Below, piece after piece: positions 27,292-36,717 of a stretch of DNA of 52,550 nucleotides. The first letter of the stretch is position 1, and every line of letters starts with the position of its first letter. Source of the stretch: DYMC01 sp035406705 (GTDB lineage Bacteria; Verrucomicrobiota; Lentisphaeria; Victivallales; GWF2-50-93); NCBI GenBank assembly GCA_964426675.1, contig CAYRRM010000019.1, positions 1 through 52,550 on the forward strand, in the 5' to 3' direction. Both the position numbers and the translations under genes were made by a program. The notes beneath the pieces are model-generated. The model had not been told where the DNA came from, did not search any database, and saw only the letters and a program-made list of their open reading frames with translations.

Positions 27292-28782
27292 TTAAGCGCC
27301 AACTTTTTCCTGGAACGGTCTATCGGTATCCGTTTTAAGACACCATTCTATCATTTTCAACATCAATTCTGATTTAACTGTTTCCAGTTTTGGGTCACTG
27401 AAATTATACAGATTATGTAACTCATCAGGGTCATTTTCCATATCATACAACTCGTTTCCGCCTCTAAGTCTAATAACAAGTTTCCATTTTTCGGTTCTTA
27501 CCATTTTAGTTCTCGACATTGTCTCAGGGAATTTTGCATATACTTCATGTTTTCCATGTGTTGAAGGGATAATTTTTCCGTCTTTCCTTTGATATGTTGT
27601 CTGAGTATTAAACCTTTTTATCATATCATCTTCATGTCCCCCATCAGCAAAAACAGCATCTTTTTTCTTTTCTCCTCTTATTATTGGGAGGAGGCTTTCT
27701 CCGTGAATCACCCATTGAGGTGGAATTTTAATATTGAGCATTTCGAGGATTGTTGGAGCTATATCTGTGTGTTCGGTAAGACTATCTATTCTTTTTCCAC
27801 AGGGTAATTCAGGGGCATATATTATCTGGGGAACATGTAATATGCAATCCTGCATTGCTGTATCCCATTTCTCTATCAGGCCATACTGTCCTGCAAAGTC
27901 TCCATGATCCACCCAAAACATAATTATACTGTTATTAAAAAGCCCTTCCTCTTCAATCGCTTCAAGCACTTTCCCGATTAGGGAATCAAGTTTTGTTACC
28001 ATTCCATAATAAACACACTGAATCCGGAGGAAATCTTCCTCAGTGGCATATTTTCCTGAACGTATTTCTCTCATTTTTAATATAGGCATTGGAGCATTTT
28101 CAGGAATTTTATGAGTAAAAGGTTTTATTTTTTCAGGGGAATACATAGAAAAATAAGGCTCTTCTACTGAGTAAGAAGGATGCGGAGCTCCAAAATTCAA
28201 GTGCATATAGAAAGGTCTTGATTTATCCCTTATATTTTTGATATAATGTATTGCCTGTTCGGCTCTGCAATTGTCAGAAAAGCCAGTAAGATCTGTCTTC
28301 TCACTAACTTCCATGTTAATAGCATTATCATTTTTTAGAATTTTCGGTAAATTATTTGAAATTTTCCTGCTTTTTTTTACAAAATGATCAAAGTAACCTT
28401 CAGTAAATGAGTGGTAATCTGGAGTGCTTTCTCCCTTTTTATTTCGCCCGTGATAAAGATTTTCAAAAACATGATTATGCCCAAAATAAGCTGTCTCATA
28501 TCCATTTTCTTTTAGTGTTTCAAGCAAATTCGGATCGCCCGGTTTAAGGAGATTGGTTTCATTTACGGTGCGTATTCCGTCGGTATGCGGATAACGTCCT
28601 GTCATCATTGCAATTCTTGCCGGCACACATTTTCCATGGACAGAAAAATGTTTTGTAAAAACAACACCTCTTTGGGCAAATTTATCTAGATATGGCGTTT
28701 TACAATCTGGATTCCCCATAAATCCAGGAACATCTCCCCTCATCTCATCAGAACTTATAACTATCAGATTTTTTCTATTCAT
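27292..28782 (-). CDS. Formylglycine-dependent sulfatase
   Basis: The protein (about 496 residues) is a type I sulfatase with Cys52 in CVPAR, the C-x-P-x-R site converted to formylglycine. The metal site is shown by SSDEMRGD near the N-terminus and DHGDFAGQYG in the C-terminal half. It would remove sulfate esters from glycans. The mature part begins without a signal peptide, so it may act inside the cell on imported sulfated oligosaccharides. GGGAG four bases before ATG 28782 decides this start; the frame runs 22 codons further upstream without a site. No formylglycine-generating or anSME gene lies nearby. It precedes thpR. Confidence 0.93.
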   Translation of the reverse strand: MNRKNLIVISSDEMRGDVPGFMGNPDCKTPYLDKFAQRGVVFTKHFSVHGKCVPARIAMMTGRYPHTDGIRTVNETNLLKPGDPNLLETLKENGYETAYFGHNHVFENLYHGRNKKGESTPDYHSFTEGYFDHFVKKSRKISNNLPKILKNDNAINMEVSEKTDLTGFSDNCRAEQAIHYIKNIRDKSRPFYMHLNFGAPHPSYSVEEPYFSMYSPEKIKPFTHKIPENAPMPILKMREIRSGKYATEEDFLRIQCVYYGMVTKLDSLIGKVLEAIEEEGLFNNSIIMFWVDHGDFAGQYGLIEKWDTAMQDCILHVPQIIYAPELPCGKRIDSLTEHTDIAPTILEMLNIKIPPQWVIHGESLLPIIRGEKKKDAVFADGGHEDDMIKRFNTQTTYQRKDGKIIPSTHGKHEVYAKFPETMSRTKMVRTEKWKLVIRLRGGNELYDMENDPDELHNLYNFSDPKLETVKSELMLKMIEWCLKTDTDRPFQEKVGA

Positions 28783-28848
28783 AATTCTCCCAGAAATAAT
28801 TCGATAATTTATCATAATTCCTTTGTTATTCAATTGCATGCGATTCAT

Positions 28849-29392
28849 TTTTTTGCTTCAGATTTTTGGCTGATTGAATCCGTAAGGGTTTGACCATTGC
28901 GGCACATCTCCTTGCGGAGAAAAGAGTTGGAATATTCTATACACCGGCATTCTTCTCCGCTTTGCCTCATCACACTGGCTAAACGCAAAATATAGATTAA
29001 CGTATTTTAAAGAAAATTTTAAATTTTGACCCGAAAAGTACTCGTAAATTCAAAAAATTATCGAATAAGAGGGATAATTTTTCTGGTTGAAAATCTTATT
29101 AATTGCATTATTATCATTGTAATTTTAGATTTTTTATTTCGCTACTTTATTAAAAGAATGTTCTATGAATTTCAGAAATATAAAACCTTGAAAAGCCATT
29201 ATGAATTCATTGCAAAATCTTAGGATTGAGGCGTTTTATTTGCAATCAACGATTCATAACGTATTTTGTCAACAAATCTCATCTTGCAGAATATGCCAGA
29301 ATCATTTTCACGAGTTCGAAGGAATTCATAAAATAAACAGGTTAATTTATAAAATGTTCTAAGAGAATTTCTTTATATGTCCTAAGGAAATT
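28849..29392. other. Gene-poor gap with alternative hairpins
   Basis: Between the sulfatase and ydbH genes I find no convincing gene. A stem of five pairs with a TTGC loop (28907-28911 with 28916-28920) competes with a longer stem of eight pairs (28914-28921 GCGGAGAA with 28953-28960 TTCTCCGC). The two cannot form together. A 65-codon hydrophobic frame at 29026-29223 has a TTG start and no ribosome binding site, and is not called. Confidence 0.4.
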
Positions 29393-31963
29393 ATGAGATA
29401 TAAATATATCAGAAATATTATTCTTATTACTGCGGCGTTTTTTCTTTTAAATTATTTTTTATCTGATTTCCTCTTTCCGACCTTAATTCAAGGATTTATC
29501 CTGCCAAAAATAAATCATAAAAGTCAAATAAAGGTAGATTGCGAAATTCGCAAAGCAAGTTTTTTCAGTTTTTCCGCTTATAACATCAAAGTTCATAATT
29601 CTAATACTGAAATTATAAAGATAGATCACTTATGTTTGGATTATTTTCTATTCGGTCTTTTTGGGATTAGCGAAATTCGCATTTACGGCCTTGAAATCTT
29701 TTTTCCTTTTTCAGAAAAAGTATCTTCAAAGGAAAAAAATGGATGGACAAATTATGTATTGCCAATCAGGCATTTTCTGAACAAAATAGAAGAGTTTACC
29801 CCGTCTTTTTTTATAAGAACTTTGAACTCTAATATTTTCTTCAAGAAATTTAAGGATTCTAAAATAAGTATAAAGAACTCCAAAATTTTTCTGAGAAATC
29901 CTGAAGGTAGAATAATATATTTTCCATTTGAATTGGATGGATATATATCACAAGGTGAAAAGTCTGAATTAAACCTCAATGCCAATACTCTATTTGGCAA
30001 TAGCATAACTACAATTACGATGACTAACTCTGGAGAATTTTTCTTAAAGACAAAGCTCTTGAATTTACAACTAAATGAATTGAGTGCTGATTTTTCAGGA
30101 AAACTTGATGCTGATTTTTCAGTATATTTATCTGATAGAAAAAAAACGATTGACATTTCATGCGACATTCGCAATTTGTCCACTTCGTCGGGGAATTTAT
30201 CTATCAGAAATTCTAATGAGAAAATAACTTTATCATTTAACTTTGATTTTTGTAATGAGAAGGCAAAATTTGAATTAACTAATATGATGTTATCAGGAGA
30301 TTTTCATGTTCTTGTAGATTTTTTATCTGGAGAGTGTTCTTTTCCTGAGTCTGAAAAAATAACTATAAATCTTTTAGCCACCCTCAGACTTGATAAATCT
30401 AATGATAATTTTTCTTTTAGTTCTGAAAAGATTTCTTTTAGAATTGATGGAGAACTTAATCAAGATATTTTAACTTTTAATGTCAAAAAAATAAATAATC
30501 CTAATAAAGTTTCCATGAATTTAGGAGATTACAGATGTCAATATGAGATTAGTGCTTTTGACTTAAAATCTGAATATAAAGATAATTTTAATATAAAAAC
30601 TTCTCTTTTTCTCTCAAACTTAGAGTCAAAGATAAAAGATGGCACACTTAAGATTCCTGAAATTAAGATTTTTAGTGAATTTAATAATGGAGAATTTTCG
30701 GGATTTGCGAAAATCGCAAACGCAATATATGAAAAGGGCATTATTAAGATTATAAACATTGAAGGAATTGCGAAAATCACAAATACAGCTTCCATTGAAA
30801 TAGATGGAAATGCCAATAATATAAAAGTGGGGGAAACTGATTATGGAAGAGCCTCTGTGAAGGGAAATTTCGATTTATCAAAAAGAGAATTAAAAATTAG
30901 CGGGAATTACTTTTTAGAAAAACCTTCTTATAATTTGCCTTTTCAAGGGATTTTTGCTTTTTCAGACAAAAACAAAAAATTCAGAATCACTGCTAAAAAC
31001 GATGATTATTTAAAATTGGATAAGTTTTCATTGGGTAGATTTGCTCATCCTCTTCAGGGATTTTCCGCAGAAGGGGAGTTGAAAGTAAATTATGAATTAG
31101 ATTATGATTCAGGTATTTTGTGTAGTAATTTCGAAAAAAGACTTAGGAACTTTTATATAGAGAACCCATCAAAAGAATTAAAAATTGCCGGGATTGATGG
31201 AGAATACATAAGCAAGGATTTATCTCTGATGAAAACTTTGCCATCGATGAGATTTTATGCAAAGGATTTGAGTTTTGGAAAAGTTAAATTGAATAACATC
31301 GAACTCTTATATACTCTCGAATCACCAAAATCATTTTATATAGAGAAATTATCGGCTGGATGGTGTGGTGGGAATATCTACATTTTTTCTACGAGAATAA
31401 ATAATTCTCTTAGAAAAGACTTTACTTTATATTTTGATAGAGTATTATTAGCTGAAATGTTGTCTGAATTTGGTCTATGCGAAGGAAGCGGTGATGGACG
31501 AGTAAATGGTAAGGTTCCCTTTATTATAGAAGGTAATGATATTGAATTTAAGGATGCATTCTTCTATTCGACTCCAGGAACAGGCGGAAATATAAAGATT
31601 CAAAAGGCTACTGCCTTGAAAGACAGTATAAATTTACAAGGAGAACAGTTGTCGCCGGTTGACCTGACTTTTGAAGCATTAAAAGATTTTAATTATGATT
31701 GGTCGAAAATTACTTTAAATAGTGAGAAAGAAGATATTCTGATGAAAATTGAATTTTTAGGGAGTCCAGCGCATTCGCTTCCTTTTCATTTTAACCGTCA
31801 AACTGGTACTTTTTCTCGAGTAGAAGCTGATTTCCAGGGGTCTGTTTTTAAGGAAATTAAACTTGATTTAAATTGCAGGTTTCCATTTAACGCTATAATG
31901 CGCTATATTAATACATTTAAAGATTTTTTAAAAGTTAAAAATGATAAAGGAGGTGATCTATGA
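29393..31963 (+). CDS. ydbH: YdbH-family AsmA-like intermembrane phospholipid transport protein
   Basis: This 856-residue protein has an N-terminal membrane anchor (about 8-28) and then an almost entirely beta-stranded body, as in AsmA-like bridge proteins. The C-terminal part has the YdbH-type signature GSGDGRVNGKVPFIIEG followed by a FYSTPGTGGNI stretch (about 695-735). In E. coli, YdbH with TamB and YhdP moves phospholipids from inner to outer membrane, and YdbH works with YnbE and YdbL. The same three genes follow one another here, with ynbE overlapping by four bases (ATGA). GGA at a suitable distance before ATG is weak. Low sequence similarity is normal for the family; context makes the call firm. 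It contains four or five of the GCGA-NNN-TCGC palindromes. Confidence 0.87.
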   Translation: MRYKYIRNIILITAAFFLLNYFLSDFLFPTLIQGFILPKINHKSQIKVDCEIRKASFFSFSAYNIKVHNSNTEIIKIDHLCLDYFLFGLFGISEIRIYGLEIFFPFSEKVSSKEKNGWTNYVLPIRHFLNKIEEFTPSFFIRTLNSNIFFKKFKDSKISIKNSKIFLRNPEGRIIYFPFELDGYISQGEKSELNLNANTLFGNSITTITMTNSGEFFLKTKLLNLQLNELSADFSGKLDADFSVYLSDRKKTIDISCDIRNLSTSSGNLSIRNSNEKITLSFNFDFCNEKAKFELTNMMLSGDFHVLVDFLSGECSFPESEKITINLLATLRLDKSNDNFSFSSEKISFRIDGELNQDILTFNVKKINNPNKVSMNLGDYRCQYEISAFDLKSEYKDNFNIKTSLFLSNLESKIKDGTLKIPEIKIFSEFNNGEFSGFAKIANAIYEKGIIKIINIEGIAKITNTASIEIDGNANNIKVGETDYGRASVKGNFDLSKRELKISGNYFLEKPSYNLPFQGIFAFSDKNKKFRITAKNDDYLKLDKFSLGRFAHPLQGFSAEGELKVNYELDYDSGILCSNFEKRLRNFYIENPSKELKIAGIDGEYISKDLSLMKTLPSMRFYAKDLSFGKVKLNNIELLYTLESPKSFYIEKLSAGWCGGNIYIFSTRINNSLRKDFTLYFDRVLLAEMLSEFGLCEGSGDGRVNGKVPFIIEGNDIEFKDAFFYSTPGTGGNIKIQKATALKDSINLQGEQLSPVDLTFEALKDFNYDWSKITLNSEKEDILMKIEFLGSPAHSLPFHFNRQTGTFSRVEADFQGSVFKEIKLDLNCRFPFNAIMRYINTFKDFLKVKNDKGGDL

Positions 31964-32223
31964 TAAAAAGCACATTACAGTTATTGTGTTTAGTTTTATT
32001 ATTTCCCTGTTTTTCTGCCTGCACACATCATAAAGTAGAAACAGAGAGCAAGGTTGAACTTGCTCCAGTTGAAGTCAAACCTATTCATATAGTGCTTGAC
32101 GTAAATATCAAAATACAGGAGGAGCTAAAAAAGAAGTTTGAGAAAGAAGATGAAATAGCAAAGTCTATTTCTGACGAAGAAGCCCAGGAGGCTTTGAGAA
32201 AATATCTTGAAGAAAAAAAATAA
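31960..32223 (+). CDS. ynbE: YnbE-like outer-membrane lipoprotein
   Basis: This 87-residue lipoprotein has a signal peptide ending in the lipobox FSAC (Cys21). After it comes the short segment PIHIVLDVNIKIQEEL, which matches the central YnbE motif (P-I-x-I-x-M/L-D/N-V-N-I-K-I). The C-terminal half is a charged helix that YnbE orthologues lack or have shorter. YnbE multimerises and pairs with the C-terminus of YdbH to complete the bridge to the outer membrane. AAAGGAGGTG five bases before the ATG is a near-perfect ribosome binding site. Its start overlaps ydbH and it is followed by ydbL 15 bp later. Confidence 0.85.
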   Translation: MIKSTLQLLCLVLLFPCFSACTHHKVETESKVELAPVEVKPIHIVLDVNIKIQEELKKKFEKEDEIAKSISDEEAQEALRKYLEEKK

Positions 32224-32238
32224 ATTGGGAGGAAAAGT

Positions 32239-32589
32239 ATGAAAAAAATTTTTAGCATTCTCTTATGCTTTGCGTTCTTTTATAATTTTATGGCCGTTAT
32301 TCATGCAGAAACAAGCCCTGCTCAACGTCTTGCAATAATAAAGGCATTAAAAATGGAAGGTATCGTTGGTGAAAATAACAAAGGATTGCTTGAATTTAGG
32401 GGCCCTGTAAAAGCAAAGGAAATTGTTGATGAAGAAAATAGTATAAGATTAAAAGCCTACAAGGCAGTGGCAGAAAAGAATAATGTTTCAGTTCAGGATG
32501 TAGGAGCTCAACGAGCAGTTCAACTTGCTTCTGAATCTCCTTCGGGCACATGGATTCAGTTGCCTGATGGACGTTGGGTAAAGAAATAG
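32239..32589 (+). CDS. ydbL: YdbL-family periplasmic protein
   Basis: This 116-residue protein has a signal peptide (cleavage near IHAE, about residue 24) and the YdbL/DUF1318 pattern: GIVGENNKGLLE, then N-x-x-R-x-x-AYKAVAEKNNVSVQDVG, and the end WIQLPDGRWVKK. In E. coli, YdbL acts as a chaperone-like partner that modulates the YdbH-YnbE interaction. GGAGG lies seven bases before the ATG. The histidine kinase gene follows eight bases later, so the transporter and signalling genes look co-transcribed. Confidence 0.88.
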   Translation: MKKIFSILLCFAFFYNFMAVIHAETSPAQRLAIIKALKMEGIVGENNKGLLEFRGPVKAKEIVDEENSIRLKAYKAVAEKNNVSVQDVGAQRAVQLASESPSGTWIQLPDGRWVKK

Positions 32590-32597
32590 ATCGTCTT

Positions 32598-35195
32598 ATG
32601 AAGAAATTTTCGAGGATATTATTCCCTTTATATGAGACGCATATTGTAGTTACGATACTGCTTTTACTTTTTCTTTTGTTTCCTATTTTTTGTGGAGGCC
32701 GCTTTGCTTCAATTTTGAACGAATTATCGTGGACGAGTACAAATGATATATTTATTTTATCATGGTCTTGTGGTATAACTTCTTTATTTATTTGTCTTAT
32801 TTTCTTTGAAATTTTTCGAGAAACATTGCGTTTTTCTTATTTGTATTTATTTATTCTTTTTTTCACTCTCGGTATTTCAGATATTGCTTATTCGGTTTTT
32901 TCTATGGAATTTAAGAATGCTATATGGTTTAAAGCGGCTGGTGCATTATCTGCAGGGATGCTTTCAGTTTTGTCACTATTTTTTCAAAAGAAGTATTCGT
33001 ATAATTACCTTTTTGACATTTTAAAAAGTTTACTTTTTGCTTTAATTTTACTTTTGTTGCTTTCTTTTATTCCTTTTTCTGGTATTAAGATTTTTCTTCC
33101 AGCTTATGATTTTTCGGGTTCTTTCAATTCATGTGCAATATTTTTCTTTTCTCTTTCAGCTTTATTTTTCATCATTGCAGCAATACCATGGTTAAATAAT
33201 TATCTAAATCAAAAACAAACTGGAAGAGACGACTTGGTTATAGGCGTATTTTTTATATTTTTAGGAGTTCTTTTTGCATTTTCAAAACATTTAAATTACT
33301 CTTCTTTTTTTTGGTGGTTATGGCATTTTTCATTTCTTATTTTATATCTTTTTCTTGCCTTGTACCTGACTGTAGCCTGTATCCGTCGTTCATTTGTATG
33401 GAAGATCGTATTGTCTGTTTGTTTACTCTTTTTTATAGCGATTCTTGCTTCTTTTTGGGCAGTACGAAAATATTATGATAATCGTGAACGTATTGTTGCA
33501 GAACAATTTATTTTTTCACAGATTTCATCTAAGCATGAAAAGTACATTGAAAGAATTGATAATACATATGATGTTTTACAGTTACTATCTAAATATATAG
33601 ATGGTGATGAGCAAAAGGATTTTCAACATTCTTTATTGAAGAAATTGTTAGAATTTTATTTCAATTTGATCTCATACTCACACTATGATTCCATCGGGAT
33701 TGTCTCACCTTTAGAAATGCATTCTGTTGGTTCTGAACTTTCCAATAATTTAAAAGAAAATATAAGTAAAATTTTAGGGGAATTAGATTCCGGGACTATC
33801 TTAAAATTTATAGAAGAAAAAGATGGTTTGACAAAAAGGAAATTTTTAGTTTTTTTTAATAAAGTAAATGAAAATAATGGGTTATTTTGTGTTCTCGATG
33901 CTTCTTTTATTACAGCCAGACCTTTGATAGAGAATTACAGAAATTTCCAGCAGGATTGGGGAAAAATTATTTTTGACACTAAAAAAGCCAAAATTATATA
34001 TTCAAACCATCCGCCAATAGTTCTTAAGAATTCTAAGGAAATTGAATCGGAATTTACTTCCACAATAGTTTCTCTTGCATACCAGGCAAAGAAAAAGAAA
34101 AATAAAACCGTTGCCGAATTTTCCCCACTTGCTAATTATATGTTTTTTGCCATTTTTGAACCTAATACTCAGTGGTTATTAATAGACTATTCATACGGTG
34201 AACCAATTTCAGATAAGAGTGCACTAAAAGTGCATATGATTGTATCAATGTCTGCTATGTTATCAGGTCTTGTTATAATGCTGTTATTATTGAATTCGCT
34301 CTTAAGTAAACCTCTTAAGAAAGTTATGATAGCTGCGACCTCTCTGCAGAATGGTAATTTTGATTATAGGACTCATACGCGGAGAGAAGATGAGATAGGC
34401 TCTCTTGAACACATTATTGACCAGACATCTGAAAGATTAAAAATTTTATATGATAATTTGAAAATGACTATCATAGAAAAAGAAAATGCTTTATTAAAAA
34501 TACAAAAAATAGAGAAAGAGAAAAGAGATTTCTTCAATGGTTTAAGTCATGAGCTAAAAAGTCCTATTCATTCTATAGTTAATTTTTCTAAGTTTGGTAT
34601 GAATTCAACAACTGCTACAATAAAGGAATATTTTGAAAAGATTAATGAGTGTTCGATGATTCTTTTAAACATCATTGAGGAACTTCTTCAAATTTCACGA
34701 CTTGAAGCTATTCCTAAATCAATAATAAGCGCTTTTTCTATGAAAGTGGCTATAAATGAATGTATATGGAATCTTTCTACTCAAAGCAGGGTAAAAGAAG
34801 TAAAAATAGTAACTAATTTTGAGCCAATGAATGAGGAATTTACAATATTTGCTGACAAAAGTCAAATAGCTATATTACTCTCAAATATCATTGGAAATGC
34901 AATAAAATACACCGAAAGAAAGACTGTTATTTCTGTATTTTGTAAGAAAGAAAATGATATGATTACTCTTAGAATATCAGATCAAGGACCTGGAATTCCA
35001 CCAAAGGAGATGAATAAACTTTTCAGGGAATTTGTCAGGTTATCTCATAGTAAAGAAAGTGGTACCGGACTTGGGTTATATATAAGTAAGAAAATTGTTG
35101 AAAATCATGGTGGCACGATTTATGCTGTAAATAATCCTAATAAGGGTGTGGCTTTTATTATTACGTTACCGGTGCGAAATGAGAAAAAAAACTGA
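32598..35195 (+). CDS. Membrane sensor histidine kinase
   Basis: This roughly 865-residue kinase has about eight membrane spans in the first 300 residues, an extracytoplasmic sensor-like region (about 300-545), a further span (about 552-572), a HAMP linker, a coiled coil, the phosphoacceptor His651 in GLSHELKSP, and an ATPase domain with NAIKYTE, DQGPGIPP and GTGLGLYISKK. The signal sensed is unknown. It follows ydbL by eight bases and overlaps the next kinase gene by 17 bases, so it belongs to the same operon. ATG 32598 is chosen; an earlier TTG at 32574 overlaps ydbL. The ribosome binding site is weak, suggesting coupled translation. Confidence 0.88.
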   Translation: MKKFSRILFPLYETHIVVTILLLLFLLFPIFCGGRFASILNELSWTSTNDIFILSWSCGITSLFICLIFFEIFRETLRFSYLYLFILFFTLGISDIAYSVFSMEFKNAIWFKAAGALSAGMLSVLSLFFQKKYSYNYLFDILKSLLFALILLLLLSFIPFSGIKIFLPAYDFSGSFNSCAIFFFSLSALFFIIAAIPWLNNYLNQKQTGRDDLVIGVFFIFLGVLFAFSKHLNYSSFFWWLWHFSFLILYLFLALYLTVACIRRSFVWKIVLSVCLLFFIAILASFWAVRKYYDNRERIVAEQFIFSQISSKHEKYIERIDNTYDVLQLLSKYIDGDEQKDFQHSLLKKLLEFYFNLISYSHYDSIGIVSPLEMHSVGSELSNNLKENISKILGELDSGTILKFIEEKDGLTKRKFLVFFNKVNENNGLFCVLDASFITARPLIENYRNFQQDWGKIIFDTKKAKIIYSNHPPIVLKNSKEIESEFTSTIVSLAYQAKKKKNKTVAEFSPLANYMFFAIFEPNTQWLLIDYSYGEPISDKSALKVHMIVSMSAMLSGLVIMLLLLNSLLSKPLKKVMIAATSLQNGNFDYRTHTRREDEIGSLEHIIDQTSERLKILYDNLKMTIIEKENALLKIQKIEKEKRDFFNGLSHELKSPIHSIVNFSKFGMNSTTATIKEYFEKINECSMILLNIIEELLQISRLEAIPKSIISAFSMKVAINECIWNLSTQSRVKEVKIVTNFEPMNEEFTIFADKSQIAILLSNIIGNAIKYTERKTVISVFCKKENDMITLRISDQGPGIPPKEMNKLFREFVRLSHSKESGTGLGLYISKKIVENHGGTIYAVNNPNKGVAFIITLPVRNEKKN

Positions 35196-36246
35196 GAGGA
35201 TACTTGTCGTTGATGATGACAAGTATAATTTATTTATCTTAAAACAGGTTCTTTCTGAGAATTACAATATTGCTATAGCAGAGGATGGCGCTTCTGCGCT
35301 TTCCACTCTTTCGAAATTTCAGCCCGACTTAATTATTCAGGATATTATGTTACCGGATATGGATGGTTTTGAGCTTTGTCGTCGTTTGAAAGAAGCCGCA
35401 AGCCCACGCCTTGTCAAAATAATATTGATTTCCGCAAGATCTGATATAAGTGATAGACTAAAAGGATATGAATGTGGTGCAGATGACTACATTATAAAGC
35501 CATTTGAAACAGAGGAACTTCTCGCAAAAGTAAAGGTTTTTGTGAGGTTGAAACACGTAGAAGAAGTTGAACGGCTCAAAGAAGATGTTATAAATCTTTT
35601 TGCCCATGAGGTTCGGACTCCTTTAAGTTCTATTCTCGGTTTTGCTGAACTTCTTGAAACTACAACAACCCTTGATAAGAAACAGCATGAACTTATTAAT
35701 CATATTATTCTTAATACTAAGGATCTTTTATTTCTTGCTGAGAAAAGTATATTTTTAAACTCCATTAGTGATAGTACTCCAGAATTAAAAATAAATACAG
35801 TTTCAGCTCAAAATATTGTTGAAAATGCATTAGAAAGTAGAAAACCTCTTGTGGCAAGGAAAAAAATACGGCTTTTGAAGGATATTCACGGAGATTTTAC
35901 AATAGAATGCGATGGCAAGCTGGTTACTGATTCAATTGCGGCACTTCTTGATAATGCGATAAAATACTCATCTTCAGGTTCTGCCGTTTTAATCTCAGCA
36001 ACTAAAGAAAATGGTTCAGCTCATTTTATTATTAAGGATTCAGGTACTGGCTTTCCACGTGATTTTGATACAATGGCTCTGAAAAAAAATGGTCTATATG
36101 ATATTAATTATCATAGTAGAGGTTTTGGAATAGGGCTTACATTTGTAAAATGTGTGGCAGAATTGCATAGAGGTAAGTTATCTCTTGTTAGCACAGGTGA
36201 AAAAGGTAGTACTATCGAATTGAGTTTGCCTCTAATTTTTAAATAA
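35179..36246 (+). CDS. Response regulator-histidine kinase hybrid
   Basis: This soluble 355-residue protein has an N-terminal receiver domain (about 7-120; acidic cluster VVDDDK, phosphoacceptor Asp55 in QDIMLP, conserved Lys in IIKPFE) followed by a HisKA domain with His143 in FAHEVRTP and an ATPase domain with NAIKYSSS, DSGTGFP and GFGIGLTFVK. It would receive phosphate from the preceding membrane kinase and pass it on. No DNA-binding output domain exists in either protein, so a third, unseen component is expected. Its last four codons and stop fall in the 293-bp repeat that is present again near 43 kb. The start overlaps the upstream gene; a GTG at 35146 is possible but less likely. Confidence 0.88.
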   Translation: MRKKTERILVVDDDKYNLFILKQVLSENYNIAIAEDGASALSTLSKFQPDLIIQDIMLPDMDGFELCRRLKEAASPRLVKIILISARSDISDRLKGYECGADDYIIKPFETEELLAKVKVFVRLKHVEEVERLKEDVINLFAHEVRTPLSSILGFAELLETTTTLDKKQHELINHIILNTKDLLFLAEKSIFLNSISDSTPELKINTVSAQNIVENALESRKPLVARKKIRLLKDIHGDFTIECDGKLVTDSIAALLDNAIKYSSSGSAVLISATKENGSAHFIIKDSGTGFPRDFDTMALKKNGLYDINYHSRGFGIGLTFVKCVAELHRGKLSLVSTGEKGSTIELSLPLIFK

Positions 36247-36523
36247 CCAATAACCATTTATCCTAAAAAAGTTGGTATTTAGGTTAAAAACGGAAATGGC
36301 ATCTGTTTTCCCTCCGATGCTGGGGGATGTCGCATTTTGCTGTAGAATTTTCTGAAAACTCGCGGAGGGATCTTCACCCATCTGGCTTTTTGACTTAACT
36401 GCGCGGAATAGAAAAAGTTCCAGTTCAGAAAACAATTTGGTGAATACGCGATTTTCTATATCTCTTTTTTTATAGCGATATTATGATGTAGTGACAATTC
36501 TAACTGCACCGTATAGGATAAAT
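36232..36523. repeat. Long direct repeat, copy A (left border of island)
   Basis: About 292 bp that recur in the same orientation at 43043-43336, roughly 95% identical by eye. The match begins sharply inside the last codons of the receiver-kinase gene (CTAATTTTTAAATAA is present in both copies) and ends at a shared AGGATAAAT. Inside, on the minus strand, TTGTCA (36492-36497) and TATAAA (36469-36474) with 17 bases between them look like a promoter, and CCCTCCG ... CGGAGGG form a stem. Between this repeat and the next gene (36524-36717) I see no further gene. Confidence 0.85.
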
Positions 36524-36717
36524 TTACATCAGGGAGTAGTCTTTCGGTAAAATATGGGATGGTCCATTCGTTTATGTTTATATGCAGTGCTTGATGTTCT
36601 GGTATCACTCCAAGGAAATGATTTTTCTTTTCAGCGATATTGGTTCGGAATAGGAGTATTTCAGAAACTGCCATCAAAAAAGAAGCGTTTATGTTGTTTA
36701 TTTTTCATGACTCTGGT

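Noticed and set aside
29026..29223. 65-codon hydrophobic frame as a membrane protein gene
   Set aside because: TTG start, no ribosome binding site and no recognisable family; AT-rich DNA readily gives hydrophobic frames.
36456..36677. 73-codon minus-strand frame beside repeat copy A
   Set aside because: It crosses the repeat border and shares its end with copy B only inside the repeat; no start signal.
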